From: Prevotellaceae bacterium
Lineage (GTDB): Bacteria; Bacteroidota; Bacteroidia; Bacteroidales; UBA932
Direction: 5' to 3'
Assembly (NCBI GenBank): GCA_031264875.1
Contig: JAISDK010000085.1
Span: 1 to 9,574 of the forward strand
Length of the DNA stretch: 9,574 nt
A program made the translations under genes and the position numbers. Below the pieces are notes generated by a model, which saw nothing but the letters and a program-made list of their open reading frames with translations, was not told the DNA's origin and did no database searches. Every line of letters begins with the position of its first letter. The stretch's first letter is position 1. This document shows positions 1 to 7,895 of this stretch, piece after piece.

Positions 1-10
1 AACATGAAAA

Positions 11-364
11 TTTCACGGTTGTGACAGGTTTCATCTCAAGTGTGATGGATTTCATCTCAAGCTGGATGGGTTTCATCTCAAGCTGGATGGGTTTCATCTC
101 AAGCTGGATGGGTTTCATCTCAAGCTGGATGGGTTTCATCACAAACTGGATGGAATTCATCACAAGTGGGATAGGTTTCATCACAAGTGTGATAGGTTCC
201 ATCACAAGTGTGATAGGTTCCATCACAAGTGTGATAAAATCTATCACACTTGTGATGGATTTCATCACACTTGGGATGAATTTCATCCAGCTTGGGATGA
301 AACCCATCCAGCTTGTGACAGATTTCATCACAAGTGTGACAGATTTCATCCGGCCTGATAAAAG
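11..364. repeat. Tandem array of 21-bp palindromic units
   Basis: Sixteen consecutive units with an exact 21-bp step run from 29 to 364. A shorter degenerate unit at 11-28 still contains TCAC-GGTT-GTGA. The common pattern is TTTCATC, a variable core, then GATGGG, so most units are imperfect palindromes with CATC...GATG arms. The core is TCAAGCTG in four adjacent units (50-133), ACAAGTGT in several others, and the reverse complement (ACACTTGT, CAGCTTGG) in the units at 239-322. The core therefore flips orientation while the 21-bp phase is kept. The unit at 281-302 has perfect 8-bp arms, TTTCATCC and GGATGAAA. Both strands stay open across the array because 21 is a multiple of three (a seven-residue repeat such as MGFISSW on the plus strand). 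No ribosome site or recognisable domain supports translation, so I treat 1-404 as non-coding. Bases 405-463 show nothing further. Confidence 0.93.
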
Positions 365-463
365 CAAGGCTATAACCCAAAATGCCGTCAATTTAAGGGC
401 ATGAAGCCTGTCCTGCGCGAAGTATAAGCGTAAATCCCTCGATACACGCCTGTTCGGGAAACA

Positions 464-496
464 TTTGCCGGGATTCAAAAAAAACCTGTAATATTG
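464..496 (+). promoter_or_regulatory. Candidate Bacteroidota promoter of the SPOR-purF operon
   Basis: A TTTG at 464-467 (-33 element) is followed after 21 bases by TAATATTG at 489-496, which matches the Bacteroidota -7 consensus TAnnTTTG at all but one fixed position. The spacing fits the family. Transcription would start a few bases downstream, giving a leader of about 20 bases before the ATG at 522. No Shine-Dalgarno site is visible in the A/T-rich leader, as is common in this phylum. Confidence 0.5.
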
Positions 497-521
497 CGCC
501 CGCAAAATTGTTATATTATAT

Positions 522-1007
522 ATGAACAGAAAAAAACTTTTAACAGCAATAATTTTTTTAAATGGGATCATGCTGTCTGTCGCGGGAAATGCGCGAAACA
601 TTCAGGATTCATTGCACCACAGTCCTCTGGATACCATAGCTCCGTATAACATCTTCGACAAGCTCTCAGCGGCTGCCGGCGGAAAAGTGACTTTGGGAGG
701 GGACGACGTAAAAACAATTATCGGCGAGATGAAAGCGCAGAAAAACAAGCCGATGAAAGGATGGCGCATAAGAATATTCAGAGAAAGCAATCAGGCCGCC
801 TCCCGCAATGCCGAAAGCATAAAAAACGACATCAGGAAAACCTATCCCGGACTTCCGGTATATATCACCCACAGTTCGCCAACATTCTACGTGGAAGTCG
901 GCGATTACAGAACTAAGGACGATGCCGAGAAAATGAAGCGAATACTGGCATCCTCATTTTCAGTAGCCTCACTTGTATCGGTGTACATTAATCTCCCCCC
1001 ATTATGA
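522..1007 (+). CDS. Exported SPOR-domain protein
   Basis: This 161-residue protein starts with a classical signal peptide: basic MNRKK, a hydrophobic stretch to about residue 21, and a likely cleavage near the AGNA segment at 21-24. A linker follows, and residues 80-158 form a SPOR domain. The hallmark is the second half, FYVEVGDYRTKDDAEKMKRI (122-141), and the first strand is GWRIRIFRESN. SPOR domains bind peptidoglycan stripped of stem peptides, typically at division sites, so the product probably sits in the periplasm on the cell wall. No catalytic domain accompanies it, so its exact role is unknown. It is the first gene of a four-gene operon. Its TGA stop overlaps the purF start in an ATGA, which suggests translational coupling. 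The start at 522 is the first ATG after the predicted promoter and gives a complete signal peptide. Confidence 0.88.
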   Translation: MNRKKLLTAIIFLNGIMLSVAGNARNIQDSLHHSPLDTIAPYNIFDKLSAAAGGKVTLGGDDVKTIIGEMKAQKNKPMKGWRIRIFRESNQAASRNAESIKNDIRKTYPGLPVYITHSSPTFYVEVGDYRTKDDAEKMKRILASSFSVASLVSVYINLPPL

Positions 1008-2881
1008 GCGACAGTATAAATCACGAATGTGGAATAGCATTTATCAGGCTGCTAAAGCCTCTCAGTTTTTACAGGAAAAAATACGGAACATGGATGTACG
1101 GGCTTCAGCGCCTCTACCTGCTTATGGAAAAACAGCATAACAGAGGACAGGACGGAGCCGGAGTTGCAACCCTCAAACTCAATCCCGCATACGGACGCCC
1201 GTACATCGACCGCGCACGATCGGACTCGAAAAGCCCGATAAGAGACATATTCGACGAAATCAACTCCAAAATACAGAAATCCGGAAACCCCGACAACGCA
1301 AACGAAGAGGTAAGATATGCAGGCGAACTGCTTCTGGGACACCTTAGATACGCCACTCACGGGAAAATGGCAATAGAAAACGTGCATCCCGTCATGCGAT
1401 TCAACAACTGGAAAGCCCGCAACCTGGTACTCGCCGGAAACTTCAACCTTACCAACGTGGACGAAATATTCAACCGACTGGTCGATGAAGGACAGCATCC
1501 GAGAGACCTCTCGGACACCGTCACCGTACTCGAAACAATAGGCCACTTCCTTGACATCGAATACGACAGCATGCACCTCCGATACATCGAGCAGGGAATA
1601 ACAGACGGAAAGAAAATAGCCGAATTAATCGAAGACAACCTGAACGTTGTGGGCGTACTCGAAAAAGCCACAAAACATTTCGACGGCGGATATACCATCG
1701 GAGGAATGATTGGCAACGGCGACGCCTTTATCCTGAGAGACCCCAACGGAATACGTCCCGCATTTTACTATGCCGACGACGAAGTCGTTGTTGCAGCATC
1801 GGAAAGGCCGGTAATACAGACCGCATTCAAGCTCAATGTCGAAGACATCAAGGAAATCACTCCGGGAAACGCCCTTATTATCAAAAAAAACGGCGCCTGC
1901 TCCGAAGAAATGATACGTCAGCCCAAAAAGCGGGCATCATGTTCCTTCGAACGGATATATTTCTCCAGAGGAACAGACAAGTCAATATACGAAGAAAGAA
2001 AAACGCTTGGATATCAGCTGATACCCGACATTTTGAAAGCAATAGACTACGACTTCGAAAACACCGTGCTTTCCTACATCCCCAACACCGCCGAAACCGC
2101 ATTTTATGGCATGCTGAAAGGAATCGACGAATATCTCGTCAAGGAAAAGCACAGGAAAATACTTAACTCCCCCCTCCCCCTGTCCGACAAAGAACTGTGG
2201 AAAATAATAAAATACATGCCGCGTGTTGAAAAAATCGCCGTTAAGGACGTCAAGCTGAGAACATTCATAACCGAAGACAGCTCGAGAAACGATATGGTAG
2301 AACACGTTTACGACGTAACATACGGCGTTGTCAAGCCCGGTGACAACCTGGTAATAATCGACGACTCCATCGTCAGAGGAACAACGCTCAAAACAAGCAT
2401 CTTAAAAATGCTCGACAGGCTGAATCCAAAGAAAATCGTAGTAGTCAGCTCAGCCCCGCAAATAAGATACCCCGACTGCTACGGAATAGACATGACGCGA
2501 ATGACCGAATTTTGCGCATTCAGAGCTGCCATCGAGCTGCTGCACGAAACAGGCAAATGGCAAATCATCTACGACGTTTACAGAAAATGCCTTGAACAGC
2601 AAAATCTGCCAAAAGAGAAAATCGTAAATCACGTCAGCGAAATATACACACAGTTCACCGACAAGCAAATCTCCAAAAAAATAGCAGAAATGCTGCGTCC
2701 GGAAGACATGAACGCAGAAGTAGAACTGATCTTTCAAACAATCGCAGGAGTACACAACGCCTGCCCAGGAAATACCGGCGACTGGTATTTCAGCGGAAAC
2801 TATCCCACCCCCGGAGGCAACAAGATTGTCAACCGCGCATTTATCAACTACTATGAAAACCGCAACGTAAGACCGTATTAA
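1004..2881 (+). CDS. purF: Long-form amidophosphoribosyltransferase (glutamine PRPP amidotransferase)
   Basis: PurF makes 5-phosphoribosylamine from PRPP and glutamine, the first committed step of purine synthesis, in the cytoplasm. This copy has 625 residues against roughly 470-505 for classical PurF, and matches the long form typical of Bacteroidales. The N-terminal nucleophile hydrolase domain has Cys9 (ECGIAF, implying removal of an eight-residue propeptide), KQHNRGQDGAG (43-53), GHLRYATHG (112-120), NFNLTN (146-151) and DPNGIRP (246-252). The phosphoribosyltransferase half has CSFERIYFSRG (313-323), IPNTAETAFYGM (359-370) and the PRPP loop VIIDDSIVRGTT (450-461), followed by SSAPQIRYPDCYGID. 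The extra length lies mainly between the two conserved PRPP-site blocks (about 375-440) and in a C-terminal extension after about 515 ending in YPTPGGNK. It overlaps the SPOR gene by 4 bp and lies 12 bp before the phosphoesterase gene. Bacteroidales often also carry a classical PurF, so this could be a paralogue with a modified role. Confidence 0.93.
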   Translation: MSDSINHECGIAFIRLLKPLSFYRKKYGTWMYGLQRLYLLMEKQHNRGQDGAGVATLKLNPAYGRPYIDRARSDSKSPIRDIFDEINSKIQKSGNPDNANEEVRYAGELLLGHLRYATHGKMAIENVHPVMRFNNWKARNLVLAGNFNLTNVDEIFNRLVDEGQHPRDLSDTVTVLETIGHFLDIEYDSMHLRYIEQGITDGKKIAELIEDNLNVVGVLEKATKHFDGGYTIGGMIGNGDAFILRDPNGIRPAFYYADDEVVVAASERPVIQTAFKLNVEDIKEITPGNALIIKKNGACSEEMIRQPKKRASCSFERIYFSRGTDKSIYEERKTLGYQLIPDILKAIDYDFENTVLSYIPNTAETAFYGMLKGIDEYLVKEKHRKILNSPLPLSDKELWKIIKYMPRVEKIAVKDVKLRTFITEDSSRNDMVEHVYDVTYGVVKPGDNLVIIDDSIVRGTTLKTSILKMLDRLNPKKIVVVSSAPQIRYPDCYGIDMTRMTEFCAFRAAIELLHETGKWQIIYDVYRKCLEQQNLPKEKIVNHVSEIYTQFTDKQISKKIAEMLRPEDMNAEVELIFQTIAGVHNACPGNTGDWYFSGNYPTPGGNKIVNRAFINYYENRNVRPY

Positions 2882-2893
2882 ACACATTAAATC

Positions 2894-4018
2894 ATGAGAT
2901 GGATGTTTTTCATATCAATAATCGCAGCATACCTTGGCGCCAACATTTACCTCCTGTTAAGAGGACTGCACTCGCTGCCACACGGCATACCCAGAACTGT
3001 CTTTTCGATAGCAATCTGTTTCTTCGCACTGATTTTCTTTGCAGGAATGTTTCTCGAAAACGGATTACCGATCAGCATCGTGTCGGCAATGCAGCATATT
3101 GGAGGAACATGGCTGTGTTCGCTCATCTATTCCGTTCCAATCGTACTGATTATAGACGCCGCATGCCTGATCAACCGCTTCATACCGTTTCTGCCCAGGA
3201 TTCTTGCCGCAAACCCCCAGACAACAGGCCTGTGCGTATTCTTCTCCGTTGCGGGAACAGTTGCAATCATACTTGTTGCCGGTATAATAAAATTCAACAA
3301 CCCTTCAATAGTAAAGCCTGAATTAAAGTCGCACAAGCATATAAGCAACGCCCCGAAAATCGTTGTAGCCTCCGATCTGCATCTTGGCTATACAATAGGC
3401 AGCAGCAAACTAAACGATTTTGTATCGTTAATCAACAGTCAGAATCCCGACATCGTTCTCCTGTGCGGAGACATCTTCGACCGCAGCATCCGTCCCGTAG
3501 AATCAAAAAACATGCTGGCCAAACTTAAAGAAATCCACGCCCCCCTGGGCATCTACGCCGTTCCGGGAAATCACGAATATTACGGAAACAAAGAAAAAGC
3601 ATTCCGGTATCTTTCCGAAACATTTATCCTGCTTAAAGACAGCGTCGCCCAGCCAACCGAAGACATCTACATCGTCGGACGCGACGACCGCACCAACCGC
3701 GACAGAAAGCCCCTAAAGGAAATCATGCAGGGAATCGACCATAACCGACTGATCATCCTGCTCGACCATCAGCCGCAGCATCTGGAAGAAGCAATGAACG
3801 AAGGCGTGGACTTTCAATTTTCGGGACATACCCACGACGGTCAAATCTGGCCAATAAGCAGCATTGCCGCCAAACTGTACGAAAAATCATACGGATACCT
3901 GCAAAAAGGCAATACGCAATACTATATCACATCAGGACTGGGACTCTGGGGCGCATGGCTTCGGATCGGAACCCGTTCCGAAATCGTTGTACTCGACAAC
4001 TACACCAACACACACTAA
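2894..4018 (+). CDS. Membrane-anchored calcineurin-like metallophosphoesterase
   Basis: This 374-residue protein has four predicted N-terminal membrane helices (about 4-23, 33-55, 72-95, 112-132) followed by a cytoplasm- or periplasm-facing metallophosphoesterase domain from about 154. All metal-binding motifs are present: DLH (161-163), GD (192-193), GNHE (225-228), the histidine of DHQP (292) and GHTH (311-314). The end, TSGLGLWGAWLRIGTRSEI, is typical of the YkuE/YaeI group. Some members of that wider group hydrolyse UDP-2,3-diacylglucosamine in lipid A synthesis, but the substrate here cannot be read from sequence. It sits in the operon 12 bp after purF, and its TAA stop shares its last base with the aroA ATG (TAATG), so the two are probably translationally coupled. 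A role in envelope lipid metabolism is inference. Confidence 0.88.
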   Translation: MRWMFFISIIAAYLGANIYLLLRGLHSLPHGIPRTVFSIAICFFALIFFAGMFLENGLPISIVSAMQHIGGTWLCSLIYSVPIVLIIDAACLINRFIPFLPRILAANPQTTGLCVFFSVAGTVAIILVAGIIKFNNPSIVKPELKSHKHISNAPKIVVASDLHLGYTIGSSKLNDFVSLINSQNPDIVLLCGDIFDRSIRPVESKNMLAKLKEIHAPLGIYAVPGNHEYYGNKEKAFRYLSETFILLKDSVAQPTEDIYIVGRDDRTNRDRKPLKEIMQGIDHNRLIILLDHQPQHLEEAMNEGVDFQFSGHTHDGQIWPISSIAAKLYEKSYGYLQKGNTQYYITSGLGLWGAWLRIGTRSEIVVLDNYTNTH

Positions 4019-5295
4019 TGAACATCACAGTCCAGCCCTCAGCAATCAACGGAAAAATACCTGCCCCATGCTCTAAAAGCGTAGCTCAAAGAGCATTTGC
4101 CGCATCGCTGCTGAACAGTAGCACAACACTCATAAGCGGTTATACCGAATCGGACGACTCGCTGGCAGCCCTGGAAATCATAAAAAAACTCGGAGCCGAA
4201 ACAGCGCCGTCCGGAGAAAACCGGACAATAAAAGGAAACTGTCCGGCGCACAAAACAGAAAAACTTGATTTGAACTGCGGAGAATCAGGACTTTCATCAC
4301 GTTTATTCGCCCCGCTGTCATTACTGTATTCCGGAAACGTAACAGTAAACGGCAAAGGAAGTCTGCTCAAGCGTCCGTTTGCGGGACTGATGAAACATCC
4401 TTTTGAGCAAATGGGCATTAAATACTCGGATAATAACGGAACCCTGCCCATCAACTTGCAGGGACAGCTGTCGGCAAAAGAAATAACCGTAGATGGAAGC
4501 GGAGGATCGCAGTTTCTATCTGGGATTTTAATGACCTTGCCGCTGCTTTCCGGCGATTCGATTGTCCACGTATCGAATCTTAAAAGCAAACCCTATATTG
4601 ACTTAACCATAAATGTAGCCTCGAAATTTGGCGTCGAAATAGACAACGACAGTTACGAGATTTTCCACATAAAAGGCAACCAGCGCTATTGCGGCAACAG
4701 TTTTAACATCGAAGGCGACTGGAGCGGAGCCTCGTGTTTGCTTGTAGCAGGAGCCATTGCCGGAACGGTTGAAGTGACAAATCTGAACCGTCAATCAAAT
4801 CAGGCGGATAAAAAGATTGTAGAAGTATTGCAATCCGCAGGCGCCGGCGTCGAAATAAGAGCGTCATCGGTAAAAGTCATGAAAAATAAATTGAACCCCT
4901 TCATTTTCGACGCTTCCGATTCACCCGACCTGTTCCCTGCGCTGGTAGCTTTAGCCGCCAACTGCGACGGCGTCTCACAAATAAAAGGCGTCAGCCGCCT
5001 CCTGTCCAAAGAAAGCAACAGAGCCGAAACCCTCCAGTCCGAATTTAAAAAAATCGGCACAGAAATCGAAATCCGCGAAGACTTTATGATTATAAAAGCA
5101 AGCAAGGTAAAAAACAGGATAATGAACGTGATAATCGATTCCCATAACGACCACCGGATAGCGATGTCCACGGCGACCGGAGCAATCGGACTGCTGGATT
5201 TCGGTTCAACAATCGTCATCGAAAATGCCGGCTGCGTCAACAAATCATATCCAGGATTCTGGAAAGATATTGAAACAATAAAATGTTACAAATAA
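4018..5295 (+). CDS. aroA: 3-phosphoshikimate 1-carboxyvinyltransferase (EPSP synthase)
   Basis: AroA transfers enolpyruvate from PEP to shikimate-3-phosphate, the sixth step toward chorismate. The 425-residue length is normal. Visible motifs in order are SKS with a following arginine (19-21, R25) for shikimate-phosphate binding, NCGESG (87-92) with R95 for PEP, KRP (118-120), SGGSQFLSG (161-169), SKPYID (190-195), DWSGAS (234-239), the SPDLFP block with catalytic D304, KESNR (331-335), NDHRIAM (377-383) and NKSYPGFW (408-415). The classical KESDR motif reads KESNR here. The frame stays open upstream to an ATG at 3955, but that would add 21 residues encoded inside the phosphoesterase gene. 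The ATG at 4018 gives the family-typical start MNITVQPS and the coupled TAATG junction, so I choose it. It is the last gene of the operon. No clear hairpin terminator follows, only an A/T-rich gap. Confidence 0.95.
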   Translation: MNITVQPSAINGKIPAPCSKSVAQRAFAASLLNSSTTLISGYTESDDSLAALEIIKKLGAETAPSGENRTIKGNCPAHKTEKLDLNCGESGLSSRLFAPLSLLYSGNVTVNGKGSLLKRPFAGLMKHPFEQMGIKYSDNNGTLPINLQGQLSAKEITVDGSGGSQFLSGILMTLPLLSGDSIVHVSNLKSKPYIDLTINVASKFGVEIDNDSYEIFHIKGNQRYCGNSFNIEGDWSGASCLLVAGAIAGTVEVTNLNRQSNQADKKIVEVLQSAGAGVEIRASSVKVMKNKLNPFIFDASDSPDLFPALVALAANCDGVSQIKGVSRLLSKESNRAETLQSEFKKIGTEIEIREDFMIIKASKVKNRIMNVIIDSHNDHRIAMSTATGAIGLLDFGSTIVIENAGCVNKSYPGFWKDIETIKCYK

Positions 5296-5403
5296 AAGAA
5301 TTAAAAAATAATCGCTAACACAGATTAATCCTTTGCAACATTATCGCATCATATCCCGTGAAAGAAAAATTAAATAAATTATCGCAGTTTACTAAAAAAG
5401 TAA

Positions 5404-5411
5404 TACATTTG
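5404..5411 (+). promoter_or_regulatory. -7 box of the kelch lipoprotein gene
   Basis: TACATTTG is an exact match to the Bacteroidota -7 consensus TAnnTTTG. It lies 37 bases before the ATG at 5449 and is followed by an A/T-rich leader with a run of T and A. No good TTTG is found 19-21 bases upstream, so the -33 element is weak or absent. It separates the kelch gene from the aroA operon. The rest of the 5296-5448 gap holds only a weak TAATC...GATTA pair. Confidence 0.6.
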
Positions 5412-5448
5412 CGCTTTGTTTTGAAATTAAATTTTTTTAAAAAAGATT

Positions 5449-6480
5449 ATGAATATTATAAAAATCAGGAATTTTTGCCTTATATTAATGGCCTGTGCAG
5501 TATTAACCAATTGTTCCAGCGATGAAGAAGAAGAGTTAATTGGAAACTGGACCTACCTTGGGGCATTTGACGGAGCAGCCAGAGGCGATGCTACAGGATT
5601 CGTTATCGGAGATACTGCTTATATTTGTTTGGGATACAACAATCTTGCTAAAGGATTGAGCGATCTGTGGAGATACAATCCCACTGACAAAACATGGAAA
5701 CAAAGAGCAGATTTTCCCGGAGTTGCCAGATACGCCGCAGTTTCGTTTTCTGTAGGAGGAAAAGCTTATGTCGGGCTGGGTTATGACGGAAAAACTGCAT
5801 TGAAAGATTTCTGGGAATACGATCCGAAAAGAAATACGTGGGATTCCATTACCAGCGAATTTCCCGGAGTTGCACGCTACTATGCAGTGGGCGAAGCAGT
5901 AGGAAGTAAAGGATATGTGGGAACAGGTTACGACGGCGGAAGCACGCTCAAGGACTTTTACTCATTCACCCCCGGCAATACTCCCGGATCGGGAACATGG
6001 ACGCCCATAAGCAGTTATGAAGGCGCCAAACGTATGGGAGCAAGCGTATTTGTAATTGGAAATTATCTGTACCTGCTGGGCGGAACTACAAATGACGGAA
6101 ATCCTACTGACATGCAGAGATACGATCCCAGCAGAAATGGATGGGAAAAAATCCTTGACCTGAGAAATACTGACCTTACTTCCGATGACGATAAATACGA
6201 CAACATTCCAAGATCTTATGCCTGCACATTCGTGGTGAACGGCAAAGGCTATATAACGCTGGGACAGAAAACAGCGGCTCTGTCTTCGACTTATGAATAC
6301 GATCCCGGGACTAAAATATGGACGGAAAGAACTCCGTTTTCGAGATCAACAAGATCGTACGCTGTTTCCTTTGCATTGCAGAACAGAGGTTTTTTGATGA
6401 CAGGACGTAGCAGCAGTACCCGTTTCGATGATTTCTTTGAATTTCATCCAACCGAAACAAACAATGAATATGATGATTGA
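5449..6480 (+). CDS. Kelch-repeat surface lipoprotein
   Basis: This 343-residue protein begins with a lipoprotein signal peptide (hydrophobic 9-20, cleavage before Cys22 in VLTNC). The asparagine just before the cysteine departs from the classical lipobox, though Bacteroidota tolerate this. The cysteine is followed by SSDEEEE, an acidic run like the lipoprotein export signal that sends Bacteroidota lipoproteins to the outer face of the outer membrane. Residues 33-334 make about six kelch motifs, seen as recurring LGYDG or LGG, ARYYAV-type and (W/Y)xYDP...W segments. This predicts a six-bladed beta-propeller. Related proteins are annotated as kelch or galactose-oxidase-like, but no copper-radical oxidase residues can be assigned, so a binding role is as likely as an enzymatic one. 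It stands alone, with its own promoter and terminator and no SusC/SusD or polysaccharide-use neighbours. The ligand is unknown. Confidence 0.88.
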   Translation: MNIIKIRNFCLILMACAVLTNCSSDEEEELIGNWTYLGAFDGAARGDATGFVIGDTAYICLGYNNLAKGLSDLWRYNPTDKTWKQRADFPGVARYAAVSFSVGGKAYVGLGYDGKTALKDFWEYDPKRNTWDSITSEFPGVARYYAVGEAVGSKGYVGTGYDGGSTLKDFYSFTPGNTPGSGTWTPISSYEGAKRMGASVFVIGNYLYLLGGTTNDGNPTDMQRYDPSRNGWEKILDLRNTDLTSDDDKYDNIPRSYACTFVVNGKGYITLGQKTAALSSTYEYDPGTKIWTERTPFSRSTRSYAVSFALQNRGFLMTGRSSSTRFDDFFEFHPTETNNEYDD

Positions 6481-6508
6481 TTATATGTGTTAAAGATTAA
6501 GATAACGT

Positions 6509-6547
6509 CAGCGTCCGTTCGTTCCTGCGAATGGGCGCTGTTTTTTT
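6509..6547 (+). terminator. Intrinsic terminator after the kelch gene
   Basis: A 13-bp stem (CAGCGTCCGTTCG at 6509-6521 with CGAATGGGCGCTG at 6528-6540, two G-T wobbles) closes a six-base loop TTCCTG and is followed directly by seven T (6541-6547). It lies 28 bases after the kelch stop. On the minus strand the same stem is followed by ACGTTATC, not a T run, so it serves the kelch transcript well and rarA only weakly if at all. Confidence 0.9.
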
Positions 6548-6556
6548 GATGACAAG

Positions 6557-7843
6557 TCAATAATCGTATTTTGCCCAGAGAGTTTGCAGTTTCTTAAGGA
6601 TTTCGGCTTCTTTCGGATTATTTCCCGGCTGATAGAATTTGCTTCCGGAAATCTTTTCGGGCAAAAACTCCTGCGTCACAAAATTGCCCTGAAAAGAATG
6701 GGCATATTTATAGTTTTTGCCATAATCCAACTGTTTCATCAGTTTTGTAGGAGCATTTCGCAGATGCAGCGGCACGGGTAAATCGCCCGTTTGTTTTACT
6801 GCGCTAATAGCGGTTTCTATCGCCATGTACGAGGCATTGCTTTTTGGCGAAGTTGCGAGATATACAGTCGCTTCCGCCAAAATAATGCGACCTTCGGGCA
6901 TACCTATCTTATTGACGGCGTCAAAACAGGCGTTAGCCAGCAAAAGGGCATTGGGGTTTGCCAGCCCTATATCCTCTGATGCCAGTATCACTATTCTGCG
7001 TGCAATAAACAGAGGGTCTTCGCCTCCTTCAATCATTCGCGCCAGCCAGTAAACGGCGGCATTGGGGTCGCTTCCTCTCACCGATTTGATAAACGCCGAT
7101 ATAATATCGTAGTGCTGTTCGCCGTTTTTATCGTAAATGGCAATGTTCTCCTGCAGGATTTTCGTAATATGTTCGTTGTTAATCACAACAGTACTGGAAT
7201 CGCCGGCAACCTTTACCACCATATCAAGTATATTCAGCAGTTTTCGAGCGTCTCCTCCCGAAAAACGGAATAAGGCTTCGGTCTCTTCTATTGTAAACTG
7301 TTTGTTTTTAAGGTAAGCATCTTCGGTTATCGCTCTGTTAAGCAGAATTTCCAGGTCGTCGATGTCCAGCGATTTCAGCACATACACCTGAGAACGGGAT
7401 AACAGGGGAGTAATCACTTCAAAGGAAGGATTTTCGGTTGTAGCTCCGATAAGTATTACAATTCCCTTTTCAACAGCGCCAAGCAAAGAATCCTGTTGCG
7501 ATTTGCTGAACCGGTGTATTTCGTCGATAAAGAGAATCGGACTTGGCGTGGAGAAAAATTTCTGCTTTTTAGCCGCTTCGATAACGTCCCTGATGTCCTT
7601 AACTCCCGAATTGATAGCGCTGAGACTGAAAAACGAGCGGTTTTGCCTGTTTGCAATAATCTGAGCCAGCGTAGTTTTCCCTACTCCCGGAGGTCCCCAG
7701 AGAATGAACGACGAAATATTGTCGGATTCTATCATATTGCGAAGAATCGCGCCCTTGCCAACAAGGTGCTTTTGTCCGATATATTCGTCTAAAGTTTTGG
7801 GTCTTAACCGTTCTGCCAGAGGTGTATTTTCCATTTTTCCCAT
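6557..7843 (-). CDS. rarA: Replication-associated recombination protein A (AAA+ ATPase)
   Basis: RarA (MgsA) is a tetrameric AAA+ ATPase related to clamp loaders. It acts at stalled replication forks and single-strand gaps in the nucleoid. The 428-residue length is typical. The start region PLAERLRPKTLDEYIGQKHL (8-27) is the family signature. Motifs are Walker A GPPGVGKT (50-57), Walker B ILFIDEIHRF (103-112), sensor 1 GATTEN (133-138), the arginine-finger region LLSRSQVY (147-154), and sensor 2 SGGDARKLLN. The C-terminal oligomerisation domain includes SDPNAAVYWLARMIEGGEDP and ASEDIGLANP. An alternative start three codons in (MENTPL, 7834) is also close to family starts; the first ATG is kept, with an AAGG about 11 bases upstream of it. 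It lies 52 bp after the Rpn-like gene on the same strand with no promoter or hairpin visible between, so co-transcription is possible. It converges with the kelch gene. Confidence 0.95.
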   Translation of the reverse strand: MGKMENTPLAERLRPKTLDEYIGQKHLVGKGAILRNMIESDNISSFILWGPPGVGKTTLAQIIANRQNRSFFSLSAINSGVKDIRDVIEAAKKQKFFSTPSPILFIDEIHRFSKSQQDSLLGAVEKGIVILIGATTENPSFEVITPLLSRSQVYVLKSLDIDDLEILLNRAITEDAYLKNKQFTIEETEALFRFSGGDARKLLNILDMVVKVAGDSSTVVINNEHITKILQENIAIYDKNGEQHYDIISAFIKSVRGSDPNAAVYWLARMIEGGEDPLFIARRIVILASEDIGLANPNALLLANACFDAVNKIGMPEGRIILAEATVYLATSPKSNASYMAIETAISAVKQTGDLPVPLHLRNAPTKLMKQLDYGKNYKYAHSFQGNFVTQEFLPEKISGSKFYQPGNNPKEAEILKKLQTLWAKYDY

Positions 7844-7895
7844 TATTATCGCCTTAAAATCTTTATGACTTAAACTTTGACGGGAACATCAGTTA

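Noticed and set aside
176..260. CRP-type operator sites (TGTGA...TCACA)
   Set aside because: The half-sites occur, but the spacing is wrong: TCACA-AG-TGTGA in one register and nine bases between TGTGA and TCACA in the other, not the six needed for a CRP site. The whole pattern belongs to the repeat.
29..364. CRISPR array
   Set aside because: The units are contiguous 21-bp palindromes with no unique spacers of constant length, and no cas gene is present.
21..404. Plus-strand 127-codon frame with a seven-residue repeat, and the minus-strand frame at 120-380
   Set aside because: Both frames stay open only because the repeat period is divisible by three. There is no ribosome site, signal peptide or known domain, and the repeat is palindromic at the DNA level.
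1052..1576. 174-codon antisense frame opposite purF
   Set aside because: It shadows a strongly supported gene, lacks any domain or start signal, and reflects that gene's codon bias.
3955..4017. Upstream in-frame start extending AroA by 21 residues
   Set aside because: The extension lies inside the phosphoesterase gene in another frame and does not resemble AroA. The TAATG junction at 4016-4020 gives the normal family start.
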